64,000 nt of DNA from Cerina sp048266425. GTDB taxonomy: Bacteria; Bacteroidota; Bacteroidia; Flavobacteriales; Flavobacteriaceae. The DNA is taken from positions 62,001 to 126,000 of the forward strand of contig JBLWZN010000001.1 of assembly GCA_048266425.1 (NCBI GenBank), written 5' to 3'. A program made the translations under genes and the position numbers. Shown here piece after piece: positions 8,916 to 17,750 of the stretch (positions are counted from its first letter, which is position 1; each line of letters starts with the position of its first letter). The notes under the pieces were generated by a model. It saw only the letters and a list, made by a program, of their open reading frames with translations, did no database searches and had not been told where the DNA came from.

Positions 8916-9751
8916 TGCAGTCTTTTAAGATATTGTAGACTTTTTGGAATTTGGGTCACGGAACGAGAGGATTCGTCCTCTATAAATACGTATTTTATCC
9001 CCAATTTTTTAGCTTCGGCATATAATCCTTTAATATCGATATCGCCTGTGCCCAAGGTAACATTGGTCTCTACATCGGATTTGCCATTGAGGTTCCCTGG
9101 AGTACCCAAAGCCCTATCCTTCATGTGCATCAACACAAATTTTTTGGGATACTTTTTCAACAGGGTCATGGGGTCGACTCCCCCTTGCTTAACCCAATAC
9201 ACGTCCATTTCAAAGGCAAAGTTCTTGGAATTTTCTGCCATATAATCGAACAACGTTCCATTTTTGTATGGTCGGAACTCATATCCATGGGCATGGTAGG
9301 CCAAGTTTATACCTTCCTTTTTCAACAATTTACCAGCTTTGTTGAAGACATCCACGGCCATTTTAGTTTCGGCTATGGTGAAAATGGTGTCCTTGTGGGG
9401 TATCCAAAAACAGACAACATATTTGGCCCCGTAACCTTTTGCCCGTTCAATAATGGTTTGCGGACTGTTCTGTAATTCGTCGAACGGAGCACTGATGCTC
9501 ACCATGCTTAAATTGTTATCTTTAAGCAATTGCTTGTATTCGGACATGGAATAACCTTGTGTGCCGTCGTTCCCATCTTCTATTGTAGTAATCCCCCATT
9601 CCTTTATAAGCTTTAAGGTTCCCGGGACATCATTTTTAAATTCGTTCCTAAGGCTATAGAGCTGCAATCCGATTTCCTGTGCCCTCATGACCCCATTTCC
9701 AAAAAGGAAAGCGAAAGATAGTAAGGCAGTTGCAAAGGTTGTTTTTTTCAT
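8912..9751 (-). CDS. Secreted TIM-barrel sugar phosphate isomerase/epimerase-like protein (copy A)
   Basis: The preferred start is MKKTTFATALL at 9751, which gives a normal signal peptide; an in-frame ATG 13 codons upstream would put hydrophobic residues before it. The mature protein (EIGLQLYSLRNEF) is an AP-endonuclease-family-2 / xylose-isomerase-like TIM barrel. Candidate metal ligands are the Glu in TTIEDG, the His in AYHAHGYEF, the acidic pair in FEMDVYW, the His in LMHMKDR and the Glu in VFIEDES. It is closely related to the next gene upstream, so the pair arose by duplication. Such proteins act on keto sugars or elimination products; being exported, it probably works in the periplasm. 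It is coupled to the sulfatase by a 4-bp overlap. Confidence 0.9.
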   Translation of the reverse strand: MKKTTFATALLSFAFLFGNGVMRAQEIGLQLYSLRNEFKNDVPGTLKLIKEWGITTIEDGNDGTQGYSMSEYKQLLKDNNLSMVSISAPFDELQNSPQTIIERAKGYGAKYVVCFWIPHKDTIFTIAETKMAVDVFNKAGKLLKKEGINLAYHAHGYEFRPYKNGTLFDYMAENSKNFAFEMDVYWVKQGGVDPMTLLKKYPKKFVLMHMKDRALGTPGNLNGKSDVETNVTLGTGDIDIKGLYAEAKKLGIKYVFIEDESSRSVTQIPKSLQYLKRLQ

Positions 9752-9812
9752 TTTTTGATCTAGCAATAAAAACAGGAAAGGCAAATTCATCCACTTTCAA
9801 AAAAATGGCATT

Positions 9813-10628
9813 TTATTCCAAGCTTTTCAGATATTCCAAACTTTTGGGTACCTGCTGTACGACATCTGGACTTTCATCTTCGATAAACATATATTTAATA
9901 CCCAATTTTTTGGCTTCTGCAACCAACTCTTTTATACCTACATCACCGGAGCCCAAGACCACATTGGTCTCGTCCGGGGCGCCGCCAGTATTGTCGGATT
10001 TTGTTCCGTGCTCCCGATCCTTTAAATGAAACAGCACGAATTTTTTTGGATACTTTTTTAGTAGTGCCAAGGGATCGGCACCTCCCTGTTTTACCCAGAA
10101 AACATCCATCTCAAAGGCAAAATCCTTGGCGTTTTTGGCCATATAGTCAAAGAGGGTCCCGTCCTTGTAAGGCCGGAATTCATATCCATGGGCGTGGTAA
10201 GCCAGGGTCAATCCTTCCTTTTTTAAAAGTTTCCCCGCCTTGTTAAAAACATCCGTGGCTTTTTTAATATCCTCAAATCCAAAATTATTACCATCGTGGG
10301 GTATCCAGGCTACCATGACATATTTGGCGCCAAAAGCCTTGGCTTCTTTAATGGCTTTTTCCGGAGTGTCCCTGATCTCTTCAAAGGAAGCGCCCACACT
10401 TACCATTTCCAAACCGTTCTTCTTGAGTAATTCCTTGTACTCGTCCAAAGGCAGCCCATAAGTGCCACCGCCTTCTATATATTTAATGCCCCAGTCATGG
10501 ATTAGCTGAAGGGTTCCTGGCACATCCTCCTTAAACTGGTTGCGTAGGCTGTACAATTGCAGTCCGACCTCCTGGGCGGTTAAAAAGGTGGTACAAACAA
10601 GTAATAGAAGGGTAGTTAGTTTTTTCAT
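9813..10628 (-). CDS. Secreted TIM-barrel sugar phosphate isomerase/epimerase-like protein (copy B)
   Basis: 271 aa, signal peptide MKKLTTLLLLVCTTFLTAQ, then EVGLQLYSLRNQF and the same metal-ligand pattern as copy A (AYHAHGYEFRPYKDGTLFDY, FEMDVFW, LFHLKDRE, MFIEDES). The two proteins align along their whole length with small indels, and 61 bp separate the genes. Both lie downstream of the GMC oxidoreductase subunits on the same strand. The family contains isomerases, epimerases and 3-keto-sugar processing enzymes, so a role after sugar oxidation is plausible. The exact reaction is not known. Confidence 0.92.
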   Translation of the reverse strand: MKKLTTLLLLVCTTFLTAQEVGLQLYSLRNQFKEDVPGTLQLIHDWGIKYIEGGGTYGLPLDEYKELLKKNGLEMVSVGASFEEIRDTPEKAIKEAKAFGAKYVMVAWIPHDGNNFGFEDIKKATDVFNKAGKLLKKEGLTLAYHAHGYEFRPYKDGTLFDYMAKNAKDFAFEMDVFWVKQGGADPLALLKKYPKKFVLFHLKDREHGTKSDNTGGAPDETNVVLGSGDVGIKELVAEAKKLGIKYMFIEDESPDVVQQVPKSLEYLKSLE

Positions 10629-10778
10629 CTTAATTATTTAATATGGGGTAGGCAAAGTTCAAGGTTTCAAGTTAAAGGTTCAAAACTCAAGACGATTAAC
10701 CAAGCTTTTAACCCCTTTTGTTAGTATACCGAACTGGCCTTATCCAAGTTCCCTGATACATAAATTTTGATAATAAAA

Positions 10779-11498
10779 TTAGGTAAGCAAGTTGCCCTTA
10801 TCGTCCCACTCGGCCTGAATGTTCCTTTTGCTCTGATCTATACACTTCGCCAACCATTCCTCTTCATAGGCCAAACCGTGCTGGGCGAGTACCTCCTCGG
10901 GTACCCCGTCCCATACGTTGGGCGTATTGCCTTTGTAGCCCAAATCTTGGATTCCTTCCTGTGAAGTATAGTAACCGGTCATCGTAAGTCCACGTATCAA
11001 TGCAAAAAACTGGACCTGCAAGGGTTGTTCATTGTCGGTCAACTTTGGGTCCGGATAAGCGATGCCATCCAAAATCTGCTTTTGTTGGTCCTCGGTAGCC
11101 GATTTGAATTCTTTCCCAAAATCGGTGTTGCTTTTATGGTCCAGCCACATAAGTCCACCGCGGAGCGGGGTCTGCAGGCTTGGGATATCCTTGGACATAA
11201 ATTCTATAAAATCGGGAACCCCTGCATCGGTCGCACTACCATATTTATCGTTGGCGGGCAGAATAAGTGCACAGAGTACGGCCATGGTTCCCATTTCGTG
11301 ATCGTTAAAGAATTTTTCGGCCTCCAGTCTGGCAATTTTCTCCTTTTCCTCGGGAGTCCGGCCAAAAAAGTGTTCGTCCGTTGCAACAGCGGGTACTTCT
11401 ACCTTACTGTCAACTTCTGGTTTGCAGCTGTTAAGGACCATTCCCCCGGCCACCGAGCCTAAAATGATCGATTTGATACTTTTTCTTCTATCCATCAT
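10779..11498 (-). CDS. Gluconate 2-dehydrogenase subunit 3 family protein (Tat-exported partner of the GMC oxidoreductase)
   Basis: 239 aa. The N-terminus MMDRRKSIKSIILGSVAGG is a twin-arginine signal ending in a lipobox-like LNSC (Cys25), so a Tat-exported lipoprotein is likely. The remainder matches the small (gamma, hitchhiker) subunit family that accompanies GMC-type dehydrogenases such as gluconate 2-dehydrogenase and glucoside 3-dehydrogenase. Its ATG directly abuts the stop of the GMC gene. Because the GMC subunit has no signal peptide of its own, this subunit probably carries the folded complex through the Tat pore. Confidence 0.9.
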   Translation of the reverse strand: MMDRRKSIKSIILGSVAGGMVLNSCKPEVDSKVEVPAVATDEHFFGRTPEEKEKIARLEAEKFFNDHEMGTMAVLCALILPANDKYGSATDAGVPDFIEFMSKDIPSLQTPLRGGLMWLDHKSNTDFGKEFKSATEDQQKQILDGIAYPDPKLTDNEQPLQVQFFALIRGLTMTGYYTSQEGIQDLGYKGNTPNVWDGVPEEVLAQHGLAYEEEWLAKCIDQSKRNIQAEWDDKGNLLT

Positions 11499-13217
11499 CT
11501 AGATATTTTGCTGTTTCAATTGTTCAATAATATAATCTGATGTCCTCCACGATAGGGCCAATATGGTCCAAGTCGGGTTTTTATCGGCCTGGGATACAAA
11601 GGGTCCGCCATCCACTATAAATACATTGTCGGCTTCGTGCAATTGTTGGAACTTATTGACTACCGAAGTCTTGGGGTCATTCCCCATACGGGTTGTCCCT
11701 ACTTCGTGTATGATCCTGCCCGGTGCCGCTAGGCCATAATCCTGCTCCTTGGTGGGGGTACTTCCCAATGCTTCCCCACCCATACTGTGGATCAGCTCTT
11801 CAAAGGTTTCCTGCATATGTTTGGATTGTTTTCGTTCGTGGTCGGTCCATTTGTAGTGAAAACGCAGTACCGGAATCCCAAACTGATCTACCGTAGTAGG
11901 ATCTATCTCGCAATAATTGTCGCGTTGGGCAATAGATTCCCCCCGACCTCCAAAGCCGAGTACGGAACCATAGTATTTTTTCACATCATCCCGAAGTCCG
12001 TTTCCGTAACCGCCAACTTTTAATCCGAAGAATTTGTTGAAATCGTTGGGATTGAAACCAAAACCATAATTGGGCATGCCCATGCCTCCCCAAACTTCAA
12101 TATGGTATCCCCGGGGGAAATCCAATTTTTTATTGTCGAGCCACCAAGGAGTGTAAACGTGCATTCCGCCAACACCATCCTCGTTATAGGTCTTACGGTT
12201 TACAAGGCTAGGTATAAATGCCGCCCTGCTGCTTCCGGTAGAGTCGTGAACATATCTTCCAACATTATCACTGCCATTACCAAGTCCGTTGGGATGTTGT
12301 TTACTTTTCGAATTTAAAAGGATACGTGCGGAACTACAGGCCGATGCTGCCAGCACGACCACTTTGGCCTTAAGGCCGTATTCCTTTCGATCTTCCTTGT
12401 TGATATAGGTCACCCCCGTTGCCTTGCCCTCTTCATTGGTGTTTACCTCCCGCACCACACAATTGGTGTAAAGGTCGATCTGGCCTCCGTGTTTTTGGGC
12501 GGGAAAGATCAATCGGGTTCCTGAAGAGAAATCCGCATATACGGAACAAGCCCTGGAACACTGCCCGCAATAAAAGCATACCCCACTGTCGTTGTTTATT
12601 TTCTTGGTGACCATCGACATTCTGGAAGGGATGACGGGAATATTTAACTTCCGTGCACCTTTTATGTAGACAAGTTCGTGCAGTCTTGGTTTAGGGGGAG
12701 GTAGAAAAAACCCATCGGGCTCGTTGGGAAGATTTTCCTTGCTGCCGAACAAGCCGATTAATTTGTCGACTTTGTCGTAATAGGGCTTAACATCTTCATA
12801 ACCAATGGGCCAATTATCTCCCAATCCGTCTTCGTCCTTATGTTTAAAGTCCCTAGGGCTAAATCTCAAAGAAATCCGACCCCAATGGTTGGTCCTGCCA
12901 CCGAGCATATGCGATCGAAACCAATCGAATTTAGTGCCGTCCTTATGGGTATAGGGCTCCCCTTCTATCTCCCAACCTCCGTATGCACTGTCAAAGTCAC
13001 CAAAAGGCCGTACCGTACTGGCGCCCCTTCTCGGGGATTCCCATGGCCATTTTAATTGGGTTCGTTGCTCTGGTGCTGCTGGATCAAAATATGGGCCAGC
13101 TTCTACAACGGCTACTTTAAGACCAGAGTCGGCCAAAACTTTTGTAGCCATCCCGCCTCCAGCTCCTGATCCCACGATGATAACATCGTACATCTTTGAA
13201 GATTCCTTTATCTGCAT
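11499..13217 (-). CDS. GMC family FAD-dependent oxidoreductase (sugar dehydrogenase catalytic subunit)
   Basis: 572 aa. An FAD-binding Rossmann motif DVIIVGSGAGGGMATKVL lies at the start, with EAG after the second strand. A cysteine cluster VCFYCGQCSRACSVY could hold an iron-sulfur centre, as in bacterial FAD-dependent glucose dehydrogenase complexes. The C-terminal catalytic pair is His504 (HEVGTTRMG) and Asn547 (DKNPTW). There is no signal peptide, consistent with hitchhiker export by the adjacent subunit. An alternative start is Met9 (13193). By family it may oxidise a sugar hydroxyl, for example C3 of a glycoside, passing electrons to the respiratory chain; substrate is not determined. 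It is the first gene of the operon. Confidence 0.92.
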   Translation of the reverse strand: MQIKESSKMYDVIIVGSGAGGGMATKVLADSGLKVAVVEAGPYFDPAAPEQRTQLKWPWESPRRGASTVRPFGDFDSAYGGWEIEGEPYTHKDGTKFDWFRSHMLGGRTNHWGRISLRFSPRDFKHKDEDGLGDNWPIGYEDVKPYYDKVDKLIGLFGSKENLPNEPDGFFLPPPKPRLHELVYIKGARKLNIPVIPSRMSMVTKKINNDSGVCFYCGQCSRACSVYADFSSGTRLIFPAQKHGGQIDLYTNCVVREVNTNEEGKATGVTYINKEDRKEYGLKAKVVVLAASACSSARILLNSKSKQHPNGLGNGSDNVGRYVHDSTGSSRAAFIPSLVNRKTYNEDGVGGMHVYTPWWLDNKKLDFPRGYHIEVWGGMGMPNYGFGFNPNDFNKFFGLKVGGYGNGLRDDVKKYYGSVLGFGGRGESIAQRDNYCEIDPTTVDQFGIPVLRFHYKWTDHERKQSKHMQETFEELIHSMGGEALGSTPTKEQDYGLAAPGRIIHEVGTTRMGNDPKTSVVNKFQQLHEADNVFIVDGGPFVSQADKNPTWTILALSWRTSDYIIEQLKQQNI

Positions 13218-13410
13218 AATATATATTTAATGAATAGTAAGATAGTATTTCAAAATTTAGGCTTCATTGATTTGAAAGGTGTAATTTACATTAATTTATG
13301 TATATCCCCCAAAGTTTTTCAATTTGAGGGAAAAAGCAAACGGCCAATTCGTAATTTTATAATATGCTCGACCGTTTGGGTACCTAAAGTTCCCATTTGT
13401 CATGCTGAGC

Positions 13411-13485
13411 GCCCGCCAGAATGACAAGTCGGGCAGGCCCGCCAGAATGACAAGTCGGGCAGGCAGTCGAAGCACAGTCGAAGCA
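13411..13485. repeat. Tandem 26-bp repeat followed by tandem 11-bp repeat
   Basis: Two identical 26-bp units occupy 13411-13436 and 13437-13462. Each contains CCCGCC and GTCGGG ends that can pair as a hairpin. Directly after, CAGTCGAAGCA is present twice (13464-13474, 13475-13485). The 26-bp unit recurs in inverted form, with one change in its 22-bp core, at 49127-49148, so it is a dispersed element. Confidence 0.85.
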
Positions 13486-13742
13486 AAGGCAAATGCATCT
13501 CGAATTTGGTTTACATGAGCGAAGTCGAAAGGCTCGATTCGGTAGGATAGTCACCTTTTTAGGTGCTTGAGTGTTATTCCGGACAATCGTGTTTTATAAA
13601 TAATTGATGGGCCAAGTGGAAATTTATGTCCTTGCATTCGATATTTAATTTATGCAGTTGTATTCCAACGAAAGTCATATTTGAAATTGATTGAACGGGT
13701 TCAATATTCCAACATATTTTTCTGCCATACTAAACCGATTCC

Positions 13743-13750
13743 TATCTTTG
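13743..13750 (+). promoter_or_regulatory. Candidate -7 box for the GltB-like gene
   Basis: TATCTTTG fits TAnnTTTG and lies 22 bp before the ATG at 13773. A -33 TTTG at standard spacing is not evident. Confidence 0.5.
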
Positions 13751-13772
13751 CTTTTTTAAATATCACAATAAT

Positions 13773-15362
13773 ATGAAAGTTCGTGAAAAATTTATCCTGG
13801 TATCGACCTTGGTGGTCCTTGTTATATTGGCTATTGCCATGTTTTGGTTACCTATTTTATGGTGTTTTATTGTGGTAGGGCCTCTAGTTATAATGGGTAT
13901 TTATGATATTGTGCAAAAGAAACATACCATTAGAAGGAACTTTCCCTTGGTTGGTCGATTTAGATATGTGCTAGAATCGATACGGCCAGAAATCATGCAA
14001 TATTTTGTAGAGACCGATACCCAGGGCAGACCTTTGAACCGTATTCTAAGATCATTGGTCTATAGACGGGCCAAAGGTGCAACGGATACGGAGCCTTTTG
14101 GCACCCAAATGGATATATACCATTCCGGGTATGAATGGATGGAACATTCCATGTACGCCAAGCATAATCCTAAGGAAATCGGTCAATTTCCACGATTATT
14201 GATAGGGGGAAAGGATTGTAAGCAGCCCTATTCCTCTAGTTTGTTGAATATTTCGGCAATGAGTTTCGGTTCCTTGAGCTCAAATGCTATTTTGGCCATG
14301 AACAAGGGAGCCAAGATGGGGAATTTTGCGCATAACACGGGGGAAGGGGGTATTAGCGACTATCATCTGAAGTACGGTGGCGATCTGATCTGGCAAATAG
14401 GGACCGGCTATTTTGGTTGTAGAAACGACGACGGAACTTTTAACGAAAAGACGTTTAGGGAGAGTGCCCTTAGGCCTGAGGTAAAAATGATCGAGATCAA
14501 GTTGTCCCAAGGGGCAAAACCTGGTCATGGAGGTATATTGCCCGCGGTAAAAAACACAGAGGAAATAGCTAGAATTAGGCATATAAAACCAGGAATAGCA
14601 GTGCATTCGCCCCCATCCCATTCTGCCTTTTCGGACCCCATACAGTTTATGCATTTTATTAAAAAATTGCGGGACCTGTCCGATGGTAAACCGATTGGAT
14701 TCAAATTATGTATAGGCCGGGAACAGGAATTTATGGATTTCTGCGAGGCCATGGTCTTTACGGGGATAACGCCAGATTTTATTACGGTCGATGGCGGGGA
14801 AGGAGGTACGGGAGCGGCCCCGGTAGAATTCTCGAACTCTATGGGAATGCCATTGCGTGAAGGATTGATTTTGGTTCACGATACCCTAACGGGTTTCGGC
14901 TTAAGAAAGGAGATTAAGATTATCGTTGCCGGCAAGATAATAACCGGTTTCCATATGGCCCGGGCAATTGCGCTGGGAGCGGATGGGTGCAACAGTGCCC
15001 GTGCGATGATGTTGTCCGTTGGTTGCATCCAGGCCCTGCAATGTAATATGAATACATGCCCGACAGGGGTCGCAACGCAGAATAAATCGCTTATAAAAGG
15101 ACTTGTTGTTGAGGATAAGGCCCCAAGGGTAAAGAACTTTCACGAAGCTACGATCCATAGTTTACTGGAACTCGTTGCCGCGGCTGGACTGGACGGGCCA
15201 TACGAATTAAAGCGCGAGCACATAAGCAAAAGGGTGGGCATGTACAACGTGCAGACCTACCACGAGATTTATCCGCCCATGGAGGAAGGCTGCCTTTTAA
15301 ATATAGAAACAATCCCTGAACGCTATAAAAAATATTTTCAGCTCACAAGGATCATGAAATAG
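13773..15362 (+). CDS. FMN-binding glutamate synthase family protein (orphan GltB-like domain)
   Basis: 529 aa. Two N-terminal hydrophobic segments (about residues 8-45, LVSTLVVLVILAIAMFWL and the next) suggest membrane anchoring. The rest matches the FMN/iron-sulfur central domain of the glutamate synthase large subunit: AMSFGSLSSNAILAMNKGA, TVDGGEGGTGAAPVEF and GCIQALQCNMNTCPTGVAT, whose cysteines would bind a 3Fe-4S cluster. It lacks the glutaminase and GXGXG domains of true GltB, and no small subunit gene is adjacent. It is therefore an oxidoreductase of unknown substrate rather than a glutamate synthase. Confidence 0.9.
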   Translation: MKVREKFILVSTLVVLVILAIAMFWLPILWCFIVVGPLVIMGIYDIVQKKHTIRRNFPLVGRFRYVLESIRPEIMQYFVETDTQGRPLNRILRSLVYRRAKGATDTEPFGTQMDIYHSGYEWMEHSMYAKHNPKEIGQFPRLLIGGKDCKQPYSSSLLNISAMSFGSLSSNAILAMNKGAKMGNFAHNTGEGGISDYHLKYGGDLIWQIGTGYFGCRNDDGTFNEKTFRESALRPEVKMIEIKLSQGAKPGHGGILPAVKNTEEIARIRHIKPGIAVHSPPSHSAFSDPIQFMHFIKKLRDLSDGKPIGFKLCIGREQEFMDFCEAMVFTGITPDFITVDGGEGGTGAAPVEFSNSMGMPLREGLILVHDTLTGFGLRKEIKIIVAGKIITGFHMARAIALGADGCNSARAMMLSVGCIQALQCNMNTCPTGVATQNKSLIKGLVVEDKAPRVKNFHEATIHSLLELVAAAGLDGPYELKREHISKRVGMYNVQTYHEIYPPMEEGCLLNIETIPERYKKYFQLTRIMK

Positions 15363-15522
15363 GGAAGGAAATTTAGATGCAGGAAAAGATAACTTGCTAT
15401 GATTTAGAGGGCTTTCTCCGAAATCGGAATTCGCATCTCGCGTTTTCTAGTACTCCATCGACCTTAAGACCAATTAATTCTACTTTTGGATCCTGGCTTA
15501 TCCAGGATGGCAATAGATTGGA

Positions 15523-17088
15523 CTATTCCGGTACCACGCGTTTTAAGTGCAGGTCTTGAAAATCAAAACTAAAATCGATATTTGGGGATATGCCCTTTAG
15601 CCTTAATTCTTGTGGCGTACCGTTCTCGTCCAAATTGAAGATGGCAAAGGCGTCCGCGTTCATGTCCTGATATTCCCATTTTACTGCAAAGGTATTTGCC
15701 TTGTAAAAACGCATTGGTCCATTCAATTTTGGGGAACGATAACTTTTTAGCCAGAGTTGTCCTTTATTTAAAAAGACTTCCATTTTTCCGAACCAGGGAT
15801 CTTCGTAAATTCCCAGATAATCATTTTTATTAATATTGGAATTTTTCTTGGACTCAACCGTTTCCCAGACCTTTGCGGTTACGGCATCACCTAATTCGTT
15901 CTGTTTCTTTAATTTCACCTCGTTTTTTTCCATCCATTTCCCATCGTCCAAACCAAGGTAGCTATCGACTATGGTCTGTGATACCGTAGAAAAGAAGGCA
16001 GCGCCTCCCGGCTCCGTGTTGGTAAGTACAACCACTCCAAGATTCAGATCGGGAATCAAGACGGTCTTGGATAGCATGCCTGGCAAGCCACCGGTATGGG
16101 AAACAACCATATTTCCTTTGGTATCCGTCAAGAACCAGCCCAGACCATATCCCGCAAAATGGGAATTATAGCGTGGATCTTGGTTGGCTTCCAAGGTAGT
16201 GTGTATTTTCCATATTTCCCTTTGGCTCGCTTCGGTAAAAAGCGTGTCCTGTAGCTGCGCTCCGTATGCCCCATGATTTAGGAGGACCAACATCCATTGG
16301 CATAGATCGTCCACGTTGGCGTAGATCCCACCCGCGGCCCCGTTGATTATTTTTTTAAAATTCGGGAGAACTTGTAATTTTCCATAGGCAGTGGTATGCG
16401 GCATGGCCAAGTTGCCTTCGTCCTTTATGTCGTAAATAAAAGGGTAAGAGTTATCCATGTGCAAGGGATCAAGAATACGTTTTTGAATAAATTCCTCCCA
16501 AGTCATTCCGCTCACTCTGGCAACGAGTTCCCCCGCCACGACGTAGAGTAAATTGTCATAATCAAATTTTGTACGAAAGGCGGAGACCGGTTTAAAATAT
16601 TGAAAGCTAGAAAGAAGATCATCAATTGTAAAGTTCGCGCCATCTGGGAAAAACATAAGATCTCCCATTCCGAGTCCAAGGCCACTGCGATGGGTCAGCA
16701 GATCCTGAATATTGAAATTTTCGGTCACATAGGGATTGTACATCGTAAATTCTGGAATGTGTTCTACAACCCGATCTTGCCAGGTAATTTTTCCGTCTTC
16801 GACCAAGAGCGCCAAGGCCATGGTGGTAAAGGCCTTTGTATTTGAGGCAATGGCGAACTGTGTATGCTCGTTTACCTTTTCCTGTGAGGTTGCCGATTTT
16901 ACCCCATATCCCTTACTGTGGATAATCTTGCCGTCCTTAACTATTGCTATCGCCGCTCCCGCAACTTCAAATTTGTCCAATGCGTTTTGAGCCAGCACAT
17001 CTACTTCTTGCGAACTCAATTGGGAGTATGTGCTTATGTGAAACAATAAAATGCAGAAAACCGTCAACACCATTGAAATAAGCCTCAT
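15523..17088 (-). CDS. Secreted serine hydrolase, class C beta-lactamase fold
   Basis: 521 aa with signal peptide MRLISMVLTVFCILLFHIST. The penicillin-binding/beta-lactamase fold has the nucleophile motif SNTK (Ser82-Lys85) in FAIASNTKAF, a YDN motif in FDYDNLLYVV, and HTGG in place of KTG. A C-terminal extension of about 120 residues resembles the DUF3471-type domain found in such esterases/peptidases. It is probably periplasmic or outer-membrane associated. Members include D-aminopeptidases, esterases and PBP-like enzymes, so a beta-lactamase role should not be assumed. It is convergent with the GltB-like gene and divergent from the small membrane protein gene at 17398. Confidence 0.9.
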   Translation of the reverse strand: MRLISMVLTVFCILLFHISTYSQLSSQEVDVLAQNALDKFEVAGAAIAIVKDGKIIHSKGYGVKSATSQEKVNEHTQFAIASNTKAFTTMALALLVEDGKITWQDRVVEHIPEFTMYNPYVTENFNIQDLLTHRSGLGLGMGDLMFFPDGANFTIDDLLSSFQYFKPVSAFRTKFDYDNLLYVVAGELVARVSGMTWEEFIQKRILDPLHMDNSYPFIYDIKDEGNLAMPHTTAYGKLQVLPNFKKIINGAAGGIYANVDDLCQWMLVLLNHGAYGAQLQDTLFTEASQREIWKIHTTLEANQDPRYNSHFAGYGLGWFLTDTKGNMVVSHTGGLPGMLSKTVLIPDLNLGVVVLTNTEPGGAAFFSTVSQTIVDSYLGLDDGKWMEKNEVKLKKQNELGDAVTAKVWETVESKKNSNINKNDYLGIYEDPWFGKMEVFLNKGQLWLKSYRSPKLNGPMRFYKANTFAVKWEYQDMNADAFAIFNLDENGTPQELRLKGISPNIDFSFDFQDLHLKRVVPE

Positions 17089-17397
17089 AATTATCGATTT
17101 AATTGGTAGAAAGTTACGCTTTTTAGGTTTAAACTTTTCAAGGCATCAATGCCCATAAGCTTCACGGGCTTTGAAGGGATTGTAGGTTAATTATTGTAGC
17201 CATTGGCTTCAGTTTTGGCGATCCCTTTTACCTGTTGTCTAAATTTTTAGGCAACCTTAAATAGTAAAGCGTATATTTGTAGCTTCAGTATTTCGAGGTG
17301 ATTTTTGGTAATACTGGTCCGAATACCCCAAAATTTACGTATGTATGGTATGGTTCGGTTTATCCGACCATATAATTTTTAACCTAACCTTGTTATA
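17089..17397. other. 309-bp divergent intergenic region
   Basis: It lies between the serine hydrolase (leftward) and the 98-aa protein (rightward). No gene is visible. One clear -7 box for the rightward gene is at 17272-17279, leaving a leader of about 115 nt. Confidence 0.6.
17272..17279 (+). promoter_or_regulatory. Candidate -7 box for the 98-aa membrane protein
   Basis: TATATTTG is a perfect match to TAnnTTTG, 119 bp upstream of the start codon at 17398. The long leader is unusual compared with neighbouring genes. Confidence 0.5.
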
Positions 17398-17694
17398 ATG
17401 TCAAAAGAAACCGCTCGTTGGTCAATTGCAATGGGAGTTGTCGTAGTTGGTTTTGTGGTCGGGATTTATCTTCAAGATCTAAAGCACCAGGAAAGTACCA
17501 AGGCGGCATGGAAGGCTAATCGCTTCAATCTAACAAGATTCAATAAGATCATGCAATATGCTGGGGAAATGGACAGCAATAATTGGTCCGACTTAAGGGA
17601 TAGCATCAGGGGTCAAATGGATAGTTTGATGATTCTTCGGTTCAGAAAAGAAATGGACAGTTTGCAGTTGGTGAAGAAGGAAGAAAATAAATAA
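17398..17694 (+). CDS. Small membrane-anchored protein of unknown function
   Basis: 98 aa. Residues about 8-26 (WSIAMGVVVVGFVVGIYL) form one membrane helix, followed by a polar, charged and probably helical domain rich in Asp, Lys and Arg. I do not recognise the family. A -7 box upstream and clean codon use support it as a real gene. It converges with purA, separated by a C-rich 56-bp stretch. Confidence 0.7.
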   Translation: MSKETARWSIAMGVVVVGFVVGIYLQDLKHQESTKAAWKANRFNLTRFNKIMQYAGEMDSNNWSDLRDSIRGQMDSLMILRFRKEMDSLQLVKKEENK

Positions 17695-17750
17695 CCTCCC
17701 CCCCCTTTTTATATTTACTCCATAATCAATTTCAATCAGGTTACAGATTC

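Larger units (their letters stand above)
13218..13772. other. 555-bp gene-free region with repeats between divergent operons
   Basis: It separates the leftward GMC operon from the rightward GltB-like gene, so it should hold promoters for both. I find no gene. It contains a tandem 26-bp repeat, a tandem 11-bp repeat, and nearby fragments with the GAAGTCGAA theme (13401-13535). A -7 box for the rightward gene is at 13743. Confidence 0.6.

Noticed and set aside
13411..13462. Tandem repeat as a CRISPR remnant
   Set aside because: The 26-bp units are directly adjacent with no spacers, and there are no cas genes.
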